Both the position numbers and the translations under genes were made by a program. From NCBI GenBank assembly GCA_030602105.1, contig JAUWAK010000085.1, forward strand, positions 1-5,030: a stretch of 5,030 nucleotides of DNA, given 5' to 3'. A model generated the notes under the pieces. It had not been told where the DNA came from and searched no databases. It saw only the letters and a list, made by a program, of their open reading frames with translations. The stretch comes from Candidatus Aerophobota bacterium. Lineage in GTDB: Bacteria; Aerophobota; Aerophobia; Aerophobales; AE-B3A. Of this stretch, positions 1 through 4,822 are shown piece by piece (the first letter of the stretch is position 1; each line of letters begins with the position of its first letter).

Positions 1-570
1 GTTGAGACACTCAGACAAGGGCTCTCTAGAGAGATTTGCCTTCCCAGAGCTGTTTCCTGGACTATGGGAGTAGCCATTTTTGCCGCTCTTACTACCCTGG
101 GTGCTTTTGTGAGAATTCCTCTTCCTTTCACCCCGGTTCCCATCACCCTTCAGACCTTTTTTGTTCTTCTGGGAGGGGCCCTACTGGGGAGTGGTGCAGG
201 ATTCTCATCCCAGTCTCTCTATCTTGTCTTGGGAATAGGTGGCCTTTCTGTTTTTGCGGGAGCCAGAGGAGGAGTGTCTCATCTGGCCGGGCCCACCGGA
301 GGCTATCTCATTGGATTTGTGGTAGCTGCCTATCTGGTGGGGAAAATGGTGGAAAAAAGGGATAGTTCTGCCTGGCTCATTCTGGCTGCGTTGACAGGAA
401 CAGGGATTATCTACTTTTTTGGAGCTGTTCGGCTGGCACACTTCTTGAGAATAGGAATTAGGCAAACTCTCTATCTGGGAGTTATTCCTTTTCTGCCAGG
501 GGATGTTCTTAAGATCATCTCGGTAGCTCTAGTCTATAAGGTCGTGAGGGCACGGCATAGAGCTCGCTGA
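1..570 (+). CDS. bioY: Biotin transporter BioY, ECF S component (5' partial)
   Basis: BioY is the integral-membrane, biotin-binding S subunit of energy-coupling factor importers, working with the EcfA/A'/T module or, in some bacteria, apparently alone. The reading frame is open from base 1, giving 189 visible residues. It carries the family hallmarks: RIPLPFTPVPITLQ followed by a hydrophobic FFVLLGGALLG helix, then LGIGGLSVFAG, GPTGGYLIGF and a C-terminal PFLPGDVLK before the last helix. Several hydrophobic segments fit the expected six membrane helices. The first ATG (64-66) has no Shine-Dalgarno upstream, and the residues before it (LRQGLSREI...) resemble the N-terminal extension of BioY homologues. 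I therefore infer that the real start is left of the window and that the gene is truncated only by the window edge. No in-frame ATG, GTG or TTG occurs before 64. It is convergent with rimI, with one base between the stops. No Ecf module genes are visible, and the promoter is off-window, so a BirA or other biotin control site cannot be judged. Confidence 0.9.
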   Translation, partial: VETLRQGLSREICLPRAVSWTMGVAIFAALTTLGAFVRIPLPFTPVPITLQTFFVLLGGALLGSGAGFSSQSLYLVLGIGGLSVFAGARGGVSHLAGPTGGYLIGFVVAAYLVGKMVEKRDSSAWLILAALTGTGIIYFFGAVRLAHFLRIGIRQTLYLGVIPFLPGDVLKIISVALVYKVVRARHRAR

Positions 571-577
571 GCTATAT
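557..577. terminator. Small hairpin across the bioY/rimI convergent stops (weak terminator candidate)
   Basis: AGCTC (561-565) pairs with GAGCT (569-573) across a 3-base loop. Beyond one mismatch (560/574), ATA pairs with TAT (557-559 with 575-577). The stem includes both stop codons. There is no T-tract on either side, so intrinsic termination would be weak at best. It is the only structure I see at this convergent junction. Confidence 0.2.
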
Positions 578-1048
578 CTTCTTCCAGTAGACAAGGGCAT
601 CCTCGCCTGTTTCTACATAATAGCCGGGGCTAATGGCGATCTTTTTGAAATCGAAACTCTCATAGAACCTTTGAGCAGCTAGATTGAAGCGACGAACCTC
701 AAGGGTAATGGTATTCAATCCCTGGTTTTGAGCCTTTTCAAGGATATACTTCAGGAGTTTTGATCCCAGTCCCTTTCTTCTAAAGGCCGGATGTACGGCC
801 ATATTAACCAGATGGGCTTCGTTAGCTGCCTTCCAGTAGCCTGTGTAGGCGATTATCTCATCCTGATATTCTATCACATAGTAGAAGGCAAAGTTTTTCC
901 TGTCCAGCTCGGAAGAGAAAATGCCGCAGGACCAGGGACTGGGAAAAGAAAGCTTCTCGATCTGAGTAATCTGGAGAACATCCTCCTTCCTCATAGAACG
1001 AATTACTGCCCCTTGCAAAGCATCCATCTCACCTTCTTTTCTCTTCAT
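572..1048 (-). CDS. rimI: Ribosomal protein S18 alanine N-acetyltransferase RimI (GNAT family)
   Basis: This is a 158-residue GNAT-fold acetyltransferase that transfers acetyl from acetyl-CoA to a protein N-terminus, classically Ala1 of ribosomal protein S18. Visible motifs are the family N-terminal pattern IEKLSFPSPWS (30-40), the strand HLVNMAVHP (79-87), and the acetyl-CoA pyrophosphate loop R90-R-K-G-L-G95. LEVRRFN follows at 116-122, then AAQRFYESFDF. E117 and Y129 have the same spacing as the catalytic Glu103/Tyr115 pair of Salmonella RimI. Length is close to the usual 145-160. The ATG at 1048 overlaps the tsaB stop as ATGA, which favours translational coupling. An in-frame ATG seven codons later (MDALQ) is possible, but the GGTG before it is too close to serve well as a ribosome site. 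It is the last gene of the operon. The tsaB-rimI order is common in bacteria and supports RimI over a generic GNAT. The true substrate in this organism is inferred. Confidence 0.9.
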   Translation of the reverse strand: MKRKEGEMDALQGAVIRSMRKEDVLQITQIEKLSFPSPWSCGIFSSELDRKNFAFYYVIEYQDEIIAYTGYWKAANEAHLVNMAVHPAFRRKGLGSKLLKYILEKAQNQGLNTITLEVRRFNLAAQRFYESFDFKKIAISPGYYVETGEDALVYWKKI

Positions 1049-1704
1049 TTGACCGGGCCCACCCTGAGAGGGGCTACATAGAGAGGAGAAAGGCTCGAGA
1101 TATCTTCACTTTGTCCTTTAGCTAGTCTCTGTATTCCAAACTCAAGCAGAGCCTGTTCTGGAATAATCCTTTCTGCAAAGGGAGAAACTGAGTCTATCTT
1201 GTTGAGCCCAGACTCATAAGAAATGAGAAATCTCGCCTTTTCGGGAGAGAATTCTTTGCTCATCTTTATAATCTTGTCTAAGGGGAGGAACAGGTAGTCA
1301 GTTAGCCTCGTTGTCATCTCCCGGTCTTTCCTGTAGAAAGCCGCGTAGAACTTGGAGCTGTGGCCTCTGTGCACTGCGCAGAGGATGCCCTGGGCCGAAC
1401 TGGAAAAGACCCAGCTATCAAAAGCAGGAGCGCCAACGAGAGGAACTTTCAGGACAAAGGCCAAACCCTTGGCCAGAGATACGCCAATTCTAAGGCCGGT
1501 AAAGGATCCGGGCCCGAGACTCACTATTATCCCTTCCAAGTTTTCCGGCTCCAGTTCTCTTTCTTTGAGGAGGGCGTCAAAGAGGGGAAGGAGTTTCTCT
1601 GAAGAACTGTAGGGGTCAATCACTTTTTTTGCCAGAACCTCCTTGCCCTGACCCAGGAAGACTATGCCCCTATCTGCACTCACATCTATTCCTGCGACCA
1701 GCAA
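1045..1704 (-). CDS. tsaB: tRNA t6A37 biosynthesis protein TsaB (YeaZ family)
   Basis: TsaB is the non-catalytic ASKHA-fold partner that dimerises with TsaD and recruits TsaE in the cytoplasmic complex that puts threonylcarbamoyl on A37 of ANN-decoding tRNAs. In 219 residues, the N-terminal GIDVSADRG (5-13) matches the ASKHA phosphate-1-like strand. SSEKLLPLFDALL (34-46) is the counterpart of the usual HSE..LP segment. GPGSFTGLRIG (64-74) is the family signature, followed by AKGLAF and VPLVGAPAFD. The usual DARR/GEVY segment appears here as HRGHSSKFYAAFYR (112-125), a divergent form. The C-terminus LSPLYVAPLR (205-214) is typical. The start is a TTG one base after the tsaE stop, supported by AGGGAG seven bases upstream. 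No ATG lies near the N-terminus. TsaD, the catalytic partner, is not in the window. Confidence 0.93.
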   Translation of the reverse strand: MLVAGIDVSADRGIVFLGQGKEVLAKKVIDPYSSSEKLLPLFDALLKERELEPENLEGIIVSLGPGSFTGLRIGVSLAKGLAFVLKVPLVGAPAFDSWVFSSSAQGILCAVHRGHSSKFYAAFYRKDREMTTRLTDYLFLPLDKIIKMSKEFSPEKARFLISYESGLNKIDSVSPFAERIIPEQALLEFGIQRLAKGQSEDISSLSPLYVAPLRVGPVK

Positions 1705-1705
1705 A

Positions 1706-2188
1706 TTATATCTCCCTTTTCAGGTAACGTCTCATTTTGTCCACTATTTCCCGGTATAAGGGTCCCTTGGGGAGGAAAGCTATTTTCCTTCTGGACGTTC
1801 CCAGAATGCTCATGTTTATTCCAAGATGCTCGGAGGGAAGATACTTCTGTATTCTGTCTGCCCATTCGATAACTACCACTCCCCCTTTTTGATAGCAATA
1901 TTCTTCGTAGCCAAGATTCAAAATCTCCTCATCCCGGGTGATTCGGTAAAGATCAAAGTGAAAGAGGGGCACGCGGCCGGCATATTCACGGATGAGCATA
2001 AAGGAAGGACTTTTCACAGGTGAAGAGACTTCCAGTCCGCGGGCTATCCCCTGTATGAGCGTGGTTTTGCCACTGCCCAGTCCTCCGGTGAGAGCGAGTA
2101 CCAAAGAGGGCAAAAGATAGCGGGCCAGATCCTCACCTACTCCTCTTGTTTCCTCAGGCGCTGCTGTAATTATGGATAAGCTATTCAA
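1706..2188 (-). CDS. tsaE: tRNA t6A37 biosynthesis ATPase TsaE (YjeE family)
   Basis: TsaE is the small P-loop ATPase that binds the TsaB-TsaD dimer and is needed for turnover in t6A synthesis. In 160 residues the order is: APEETRGVGEDLAR (10-23), typical of the YjeE N-terminus; Walker A G35-G-L-G-S-G-K41-T42 followed by TLIQGIARGL; the switch-like SPVKSPSFMLIREY (56-69); FHFDLYR (77-83) with D79; and VIEWADR (106-112) with E108. Length matches the family. The likely start is a TTG at 2188, two bases after the thiE stop. I see no good Shine-Dalgarno, only an A-rich run, so initiation probably depends on translation of thiE, by reinitiation or possibly by the frameshift described separately. 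Its frame is -1 relative to thiE and is open through the thiE stop. Identity is very secure; only the start is uncertain. Confidence 0.94.
   Translation of the reverse strand: MNSLSIITAAPEETRGVGEDLARYLLPSLVLALTGGLGSGKTTLIQGIARGLEVSSPVKSPSFMLIREYAGRVPLFHFDLYRITRDEEILNLGYEEYCYQKGGVVVIEWADRIQKYLPSEHLGINMSILGTSRRKIAFLPKGPLYREIVDKMRRYLKREI
1712..1717 (-). promoter_or_regulatory. Ribosome binding site supporting the TTG start of tsaB
   Basis: On the minus strand AGGGAG lies seven bases before the TTG at 1704-1702. It is inside the 3' end of tsaE. It decides the start of tsaB, because no ATG is available near the N-terminus. Confidence 0.65.
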
Positions 2189-2190
2189 AG

Positions 2191-3240
2191 CTATTTCTTT
2201 TTTTTGAAGCTTCTGATTTTATGCGAAAGCCTACGGGTTGCTACGCCAACATCTTCCTGTCCAAAAATTGCACTGCCTACAGCTACTCCATCAGCTCCCC
2301 TCTTCAAAACTTCTTCTACATTGTCGGCTGTTATTCCTCCTATAGCTACTACGGGGATGCTGAGCTCCTCTTTTATCTTACGGATTATTCCTGTTCTCAC
2401 CGGGCGATGAGAATCTAGCTTTGTGGAAGTTGGAAAGACAGGGCCTATGGCTACGTAATCTGCTCCTTCTTTCTCTGCCATCTTTGCTTCTTTCAGGGAA
2501 TGAGTGGAAACACCAATGATCATCCCCTCTCCCATGACCCTACGGGCAGCTATGGCGGGAAAGTCCTCCTGTCCCAGATGCACCCCATCAGCTCGGCAAC
2601 CCATAGCAATATCCACCCGGTCGTTAACAATGAACAGGATGGGAGGGCGAACAAGCTTTCTCATCCTCAAGGCCGTCTCCAGGAACGGAGAGGGAGGAAG
2701 ACTCTTTTCCCTGAGCTGTATGATGGTAGCTCCACCGGTGAGGACTTCCTCTATATTCTCTTCAAAGCTCTCCTTGGGAATAAGACTGGTATCAGCGATA
2801 GCATAAAGGCTGAGATCAATTTTCTTTCTCAATTTCATTTTTACCTTTTTTTCCAGGGAGTAAATTTTGAAACGAAGTTCCTTGAAATTCTGCCCTAGAG
2901 CCGGAGAGAGGAGTTTTCCAAACTCTTCCAGGCTTCTCTGGGCTTCTTGCACTCTGCGAAAGTTCGCCCTGATGAGGTCCTTGAGGCTTTCTCTTTCTTC
3001 TTCTCCTAGCTTCTTCCCCACATCTTCTCCTGCCTCCCGCGCGGCGAGGAGTTTCCCCCAGTCAAGTCCGGGAATCTCTCCTAATTTTCTGGTTAAGCAA
3101 TGGCGGATTTCTCGGACCTCATGGGTGAGACGCCGCTCGTTCAGGACGAAGCGGACCCCATCTTCAATAACCCGAAGTCCCTCGCTGGCCCTGTTCAAAT
3201 TGACGTCCAGGATTCTATAGACTTCCCTATCAGTAGTCAT
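2191..3240 (-). CDS. thiE: ThiD2-ThiE fusion: HMP-phosphate kinase plus thiamine-phosphate synthase
   Basis: This is a two-domain thiamine enzyme of 349 residues. The N-terminal ~130 residues match the ThiD2 family, which is known as a strictly HMP-phosphate kinase, is often fused to ThiE, and replaces canonical ThiD; the recognisable segment is ILDVNLNRASEGLRVIED (10-27). A lysine-rich linker (131-140) joins it to a complete ThiE TIM barrel (about 142-349). ThiE condenses HMP-PP with the thiazole phosphate to give thiamine phosphate. Residues matching the Bacillus subtilis ThiE active site are visible: R177 and K179 in QLREK, N206-D207, D226 after HLGQ, S245 in GVSTH, T271/T273/K274 in GPVFPTSTK, the GGI at 301-303 and S323 in VGSAI. 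The ATG at 3240 follows AGGAGG. It is the first gene of the operon, and its poly-lysine C-terminus contains the A AAA AAG tract. The ThiE call is certain. The ThiD2 function rests on recall of the family. Confidence 0.93.
   Translation of the reverse strand: MTTDREVYRILDVNLNRASEGLRVIEDGVRFVLNERRLTHEVREIRHCLTRKLGEIPGLDWGKLLAAREAGEDVGKKLGEEERESLKDLIRANFRRVQEAQRSLEEFGKLLSPALGQNFKELRFKIYSLEKKVKMKLRKKIDLSLYAIADTSLIPKESFEENIEEVLTGGATIIQLREKSLPPSPFLETALRMRKLVRPPILFIVNDRVDIAMGCRADGVHLGQEDFPAIAARRVMGEGMIIGVSTHSLKEAKMAEKEGADYVAIGPVFPTSTKLDSHRPVRTGIIRKIKEELSIPVVAIGGITADNVEEVLKRGADGVAVGSAIFGQEDVGVATRRLSHKIRSFKKKK
2197..2203 (-). other. A AAA AAG slippery heptamer at the thiE 3' end (possible -1 frameshift into tsaE)
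   Basis: In the thiE frame the last codons read TTC AAA AAA AAG AAA TAG. The heptamer A AAA AAG sits in the X XXY YYZ register, the same sequence used for -1 frameshifting in E. coli dnaX. After a -1 slip, reading continues E-I-A-L-N-S-L-S with no stop, straight through the TTG start of tsaE. No clear upstream Shine-Dalgarno stimulator or downstream stem was identified by eye. The sequence is seen; the activity is inferred. Confidence 0.35.
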
Positions 3241-3251
3241 TTCCCCCTTCG

Positions 3252-3257
3252 CCTCCT
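3252..3257 (-). promoter_or_regulatory. Ribosome binding site of the thiD2-thiE gene
   Basis: A full AGGAGG on the minus strand lies eleven bases before the ATG (3240-3238). That spacing is slightly long, and a second purine run, AAGGGGG (3249-3243), abuts the start. It supports the ATG at 3240 as the start of the operon's first gene. Confidence 0.6.
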
Positions 3258-3266
3258 AGAAAAGAC

Positions 3267-3315
3267 CAGCCCTCATTTCTCAAAGCCCAGGGAGTGAGGA
3301 GAAGCCCTGAGGCTG
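3267..3315 (-). promoter_or_regulatory. Stem-loop in the 5' leader of the thi-tsa operon
   Basis: Reading the minus strand, CAGCCTCA (3315-3308) can pair with TGAGGGCTG (3275-3267) with one bulged G. Further in, TTCTC (3303-3299) pairs with GAGAA (3281-3277), leaving a loop of about 17 bases. The hairpin begins almost exactly at the start site predicted from the promoter and ends about ten bases before the AGGAGG. There is no T-tract, so it is not an intrinsic terminator. It lacks recognisable TPP riboswitch motifs. It could set mRNA stability or act as an unrecognised leader element; the function is unknown. Confidence 0.3.
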
Positions 3316-3320
3316 CATCA

Positions 3321-3348
3321 ACTATACCAAAATGGTGGGGCAAGTCAA
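3321..3348 (-). promoter_or_regulatory. Sigma70-type promoter of the thiD2E-tsaE-tsaB-rimI operon
   Basis: On the minus strand the -35 TTGACT (3348-3343) and -10 TATAGT (3326-3321) are separated by 16 bp, with one mismatch to consensus in each box. The expected start is near 3314, giving a leader of about 74 nt. No other convincing promoter was seen inside the operon, and the tight gene spacing implies one transcript. Confidence 0.65.
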
Positions 3349-3373
3349 AAAAGCTACCCGATAATTTGAGCCA

Positions 3374-3388
3374 TCAAGATTTACTTGA
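3374..3388. repeat. Perfect inverted repeat TCAAG-N5-CTTGA overlapping the dnaN -35 box
   Basis: TCAAG (3374-3378) and CTTGA (3384-3388) are exact reverse complements across ATTTA. The right half-site overlaps the TTGACA box (3385-3390) of the rightward promoter and lies between the two divergent promoters. This is a plausible operator for a small dimeric regulator, but 5-bp arms can arise by chance and no regulator is known. Confidence 0.3.
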
Positions 3389-3412
3389 CACAAAAGTGAA
3401 TTGGGCTAAAAT
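3385..3412 (+). promoter_or_regulatory. Sigma70-type promoter of dnaN
   Basis: A consensus -35 TTGACA (3385-3390), a 16-bp spacer and a -10 TAAAAT (3407-3412, one mismatch) form the strongest promoter in the window. The start is expected near 3419, leaving a leader of about 69 nt before the dnaN ATG. The two divergent -35 boxes are 36 bp apart, so one bound protein could affect both promoters. Confidence 0.72.
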
Positions 3413-3475
3413 GAAGCAGCGCGGGGATTCCCTCCTATATGGGGTAAAGACAGGCTAGAATATCCTGAGGGTGCC

Positions 3476-3481
3476 AAGGAG
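3476..3481 (+). promoter_or_regulatory. Ribosome binding site that fixes the dnaN start
   Basis: AAGGAG lies six bases before the ATG at 3488, an ideal spacing, and directly abuts the in-frame ATG at 3482, which it could not serve. It therefore selects 3488. Confidence 0.8.
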
Positions 3482-3487
3482 ATGGCT

Positions 3488-4591
3488 ATGAAGATAAGTT
3501 GCCAAAGGCAGGATTTCTTGGAAGGAGTTCGAGTAGTCCAAAATGCCCTGACCAGTACCACTCTTCCCATCCTTTCACACATACTAATAAGCGCCACGGG
3601 AGAAAAGGTAAATCTTGCGGCGACCAATCTGGAGACAACCATTCAATCTTCCTTTCCCTGTGAGGTGCCGCAAGAGGGTGAGATTTGTCTTCCCGGAAAC
3701 AAGCTATTCCAGATCTTAAGAGAGCTGCCTCCTTCGGGAGTAAGTCTGATGACGGAAGGAACCAAAGCTACCATAAAATGCGAGAAATCGGTTTTCGACC
3801 TTTTGGGGCTTGAGGCAGCTGAGTTTCCAGAGATCCCCAAACTGGAAGAGGGAAAAGAGTTTACTCTGCCCCGGGAGAGATTGAAGGAGATGATTCAGAA
3901 AACCATTTTCGCTGCTTCTGTTGATGAAACCCGACAGAATCTAAATGGCGTCTACCTCGAAATTGAGAAGAAGGAAATAAAGATGGTGGCTACTGATGGG
4001 AGGAGACTTGCCTTTGTCGTTGCCTCTCAACCTTCCCTGGAGGTCGCCCCGATACAGATCATTATTCCCTTGAGGGGTATACAACAACTTTTGAGAGTAA
4101 TGGAAAAGGGAGAAGAGGTGAGGGTGGGAGCGGGCAGAAGCCAGATTTTCTTCAAGATGGAAGAGATCGTCCTGATTTCTCAATTGATAGAAGCTAAGTT
4201 TCCCAACTATCGCGAAGTCATCCCCAAGGAGCATAAGATAGCCATTACGGCTGATAGAAACGGGCTTTTCGCCGCCTCAAAAAGAGTCTCTCTTCTCACC
4301 GAGGAGAAGTCGCGTCTGGTTAAGTTTAAGTTGAAAGGGGATGTTCTCTCCATAAGTGCCGTCTCTCCTGAGACAGGTTATGCCTACGAGGAACTGGGGG
4401 TGAAAAGAGACGGGGAGGAAGACATCCAGATCGGTTTCAATTCCACTTATCTTCTGGATGCTCTCAAAGTTATTAGCTCAGCAGAGGTCCAGCTTCAACT
4501 GACCGATTCAGTCAGTCCTGGCGTCATCCGACCTGCCGAAGGTGAAGATTATATTTATGTCATAATGCCCATCCGCATCGAGGAAGAATGA
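3488..4591 (+). CDS. dnaN: DNA polymerase III sliding clamp, beta subunit DnaN
   Basis: DnaN is the ring-shaped dimeric processivity clamp that encircles DNA and tethers polymerase III and other clamp-binding proteins. The chosen start gives 367 residues, about the E. coli length (366), beginning MKISCQRQDFLEGV, the usual clamp N-terminus. The three-domain landmarks are in order: LPILSHILI (26-34), AATNLET (45-51), FPEIP (113-117), ATDGRRLA (168-175), FPNYREVIP (238-246), FNSTYLLDAL (317-326) and the C-terminal MPIRI (360-364) followed by EEE. The clamp-motif pocket region (ATDGRRLA and the C-terminal MPxR) looks intact. An upstream in-frame ATG at 3482 would add two residues but has no spaced ribosome site. 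It is driven by the strong promoter at 3385-3412. Unlike many genomes, no dnaA precedes it and no recF follows it. The next recognisable gene is dciA. Confidence 0.97.
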   Translation: MKISCQRQDFLEGVRVVQNALTSTTLPILSHILISATGEKVNLAATNLETTIQSSFPCEVPQEGEICLPGNKLFQILRELPPSGVSLMTEGTKATIKCEKSVFDLLGLEAAEFPEIPKLEEGKEFTLPRERLKEMIQKTIFAASVDETRQNLNGVYLEIEKKEIKMVATDGRRLAFVVASQPSLEVAPIQIIIPLRGIQQLLRVMEKGEEVRVGAGRSQIFFKMEEIVLISQLIEAKFPNYREVIPKEHKIAITADRNGLFAASKRVSLLTEEKSRLVKFKLKGDVLSISAVSPETGYAYEELGVKRDGEEDIQIGFNSTYLLDALKVISSAEVQLQLTDSVSPGVIRPAEGEDYIYVIMPIRIEEE

Positions 4592-4594
4592 GGA

Positions 4595-4822
4595 ATGGGA
4601 CAAGGAGATGAGTATCTTCTTGGACCTCTTTATTGTCTGGCATACACGGAGCTCTCGCCTAAAAATCCTCGTCCAAAGAAATCATCTTGCTTTTCCGATC
4701 AAAAAAAACGAGAAAAAAGTGAGGGAGACATGAAAGGGTGGGACCGCTTTATAAAGAGGGTTGGATCGCAAATAGTGAAATGGCAACTGGAGCTTCCTGA
4801 GTGTATGGAGGATTTTCTATGA
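4595..4822 (+). CDS. Doubtful small ORF between dnaN and dciA (75 aa, or 30 aa from 4730)
   Basis: I do not recognise this product. The frame opens three bases after the dnaN stop, in the same phase as dnaN, and ends with a TGA overlapping the dciA ATG as ATGA (4819-4822). The first 45 residues are polar and look unlike a folded protein. The last 30, from an internal ATG at 4730 preceded by GAGG five bases upstream, read like a short amphipathic peptide (WDRFIKRVGSQIVKW in its middle). The likeliest real product, if any, is this 30-residue peptide at 4730-4822. Overlap with dciA suggests coupling, but dciA has its own strong ribosome site, so the ORF may be incidental. There are no membrane segments, no cysteine motif and no visible homology to recF or the small S4-domain protein often found near dnaN. 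Confidence 0.3.
   Translation: MGQGDEYLLGPLYCLAYTELSPKNPRPKKSSCFSDQKKREKSEGDMKGWDRFIKRVGSQIVKWQLELPECMEDFL
4608..4733 (+). CDS. Alternative short ORF (41 aa) in the dnaN-dciA gap
   Basis: A second frame across the same gap reads from the ATG at 4608 to a TGA at 4731-4733, giving 41 residues that begin MSIFLDLFIVW and end in a lysine-rich tail. Its stop overlaps the ATG at 4730 as ATGA, mirroring the junction with dciA. An AAGGAG abuts its ATG with no spacing, which is poor for initiation. It contains the in-frame A AAA AAC tract at 4703-4709. No family is recognised. It may be noise, or the front half of one gene whose back half is the frame ending at 4822. Confidence 0.2.
   Translation: MSIFLDLFIVWHTRSSRLKILVQRNHLAFPIKKNEKKVRET
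4807..4811 (+). promoter_or_regulatory. Ribosome binding site of dciA
   Basis: GGAGG lies seven bases before the ATG at 4819, near-ideal spacing. It gives dciA independent translation initiation and fixes its start. Confidence 0.75.

Noticed and set aside
64..66. ATG as the start of bioY
   Set aside because: It has no ribosome site, the frame is open to base 1, and the residues before it look like the BioY N-terminus. I treat the gene as cut by the window edge.
2500..3220. Long plus-strand ORFs opposite thiD2-thiE (132 and 117 codons)
   Set aside because: They are antisense shadows of a secure gene, with serine/arginine-rich, unfamiliar translations.
3241..3314. TPP riboswitch upstream of thiD2-thiE
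   Set aside because: The conserved TPP core motifs are not visible on the minus strand, and the predicted leader is too short.
3482..3484. ATG at 3482 as the dnaN start
   Set aside because: AAGGAG ends directly at this ATG with no spacing, whereas the ATG at 3488 is six bases away and gives the usual clamp N-terminus.
3241..3487. Replication origin beside dnaN
   Set aside because: No DnaA-box-like TTATCCACA clusters and no AT-rich unwinding stretch were seen, and dnaA is absent. Two ordinary promoters explain the region.
3941..4234. Minus-strand ORF of 97 codons inside dnaN
   Set aside because: It lies wholly within a certain coding gene and its product shows no recognisable motif.
4669..4712. 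CTCGT...ACGAG inverted repeat as a terminator after dnaN
   Set aside because: The arms are only five bases with a loop of over 30 bases and no T-tract, so it is not a credible terminator.
4589..4822. Readthrough of the dnaN TGA into the in-phase open frame to 4822
   Set aside because: TGA serves as a normal stop for bioY and tsaB here, and MPIRIEEE is a normal clamp end. The open frame of about 230 bases can occur by chance.
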